From Candidatus Rokuibacteriota bacterium (lineage in GTDB: Bacteria; Methylomirabilota; Methylomirabilia; Rokubacteriales; CSP1-6): a stretch of DNA of 15,360 nt. The stretch is taken from the NCBI GenBank assembly GCA_003220195.1, contig QHRT01000109.1, positions 24,786 to 40,145 on the forward strand, read 5' to 3'. Both the position numbers and the translations under genes were made by a program. Positions 15,149-15,360 of this stretch are shown here, piece after piece. Position 1 is the first letter of the stretch. Every line of letters begins with the position of its first letter. The notes below the pieces were generated by a model, which did no database searches, was not told the DNA's origin, and saw nothing but the letters and a program-made list of their open reading frames with translations.

Positions 15149-15186
15149 GCGCAGCAAATTCCTCCCCCGTGTCCAGGAGGCGAACG

Positions 15187-15360
15187 ATGACCACCCGGTG
15201 GATTCGACCGTGTCTCGTGCTCCTGCTCGTCCTCGTGGCGGCTGTCTGGCCGACCGGCTCGAGCGTTCTGGCGCAGGGCAAGGGCACCGTCAAGGTCGCG
15301 ACGCAGAGCCCCCTCAGCGGCGGTCAGGCCGCGCTCGGTGAAGGCATCAAGCTCGGGACG
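15187..15360 (+). CDS. ABC transporter substrate-binding protein, LivJ/LivK type, 3' end cut by window edge
   Basis: This is the start of a periplasmic binding protein for an ABC importer, probably of the branched-chain amino acid family. Fifty-eight codons are visible. A Sec signal peptide (MTTRWIRPCLVLLLVLVAAVWPT..., cleaved near VLA-QG at about residue 30) precedes TVKVATQSPLSGGQAALGEGIKLG, the first strand and ligand-loop segment of type I (LivJ-like) binding proteins. AGGAGG at 15175-15180 lies 6 nt before ATG 15187, the strongest ribosome site in the window. The ligand cannot be told from the visible part. Permease and ATPase genes may follow outside the window. Confidence 0.85.
   Translation, partial: MTTRWIRPCLVLLLVLVAAVWPTGSSVLAQGKGTVKVATQSPLSGGQAALGEGIKLGT

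Noticed and set aside
1..15360. Mobile elements, tRNA or rRNA genes, defence systems
   Set aside because: No transposase, integrase, RNA-gene-like sequence, terminal inverted repeats or nuclease/helicase genes were seen. The genes are pilus and housekeeping genes.

Overview
The window is GC-rich bacterial DNA with tightly packed genes, many ATGA or GTGA stop/start overlaps, and long open frames on both strands that are a by-product of GC-rich third codon positions. It carries a Gram-negative type IV pilus locus (outer-membrane secretin, PilP lipoprotein) joined to housekeeping genes, and ends in a branched-chain amino-acid-type ABC binding protein. My guess is a soil or groundwater lineage such as Rokubacteria/Methylomirabilota, or another GC-rich group near Deltaproteobacteria or Acidobacteria. 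That placement rests on gene content and order only and is not proven here.

Layout. Positions 1-1609 (minus strand) hold a minor-pilin operon read leftward: a GspH/FimT-like prepilin, a PilV-like prepilin and a PilW-like prepilin that runs off the left edge. Positions 1610-1930 are a divergent intergenic region with a short direct repeat. Positions 1931-5643 (plus strand) hold a multi-spanning membrane protein with C-terminal TPRs (TMTC-like, probable GT-C glycosyltransferase), the prepilin peptidase PilD, and a second GspH-like/PilV-like prepilin pair. Positions 5756-10332 are pilM-pilN-pilO-pilP-pilQ, the inner-membrane platform and secretin. A strong GC hairpin follows. Positions 10401-15109 are aroB, a soluble TPR protein, efp, accB, a small secreted protein of unknown function, and accC. 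At 15187 a LivJ/LivK-type substrate-binding protein begins behind its own promoter and a strong ribosome binding site, and is cut by the right edge.

The pilus genes fit together: PilD trims the class III prepilins encoded on both sides of it, PilM/N/O/P build the alignment complex, and PilQ is the outer-membrane pore. The TPR membrane protein beside pilD may modify pilins, but this is inference. The second half combines two familiar neighbourhoods, pilMNOPQ-aroB (here without aroK) and aroB...efp-accB-accC.

Two places in the plus-strand pilus operon carry what looks like one extra base in a run of three identical bases (CCC at 3645-3647 and GGG at 4998-5000). As written, each fuses a gene to the next: TPR protein to PilD, and pilin to pilin. 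Removing one base in each case restores normal gene ends. I annotate the genes separately and flag the frameshifts. I see no clear new defence or mobile system. The most unusual items are the two apparent fusions, the 21-bp hairpin tandem repeat between efp and accB, the unknown secreted protein between accB and accC, and the long charged helix inside PilQ.
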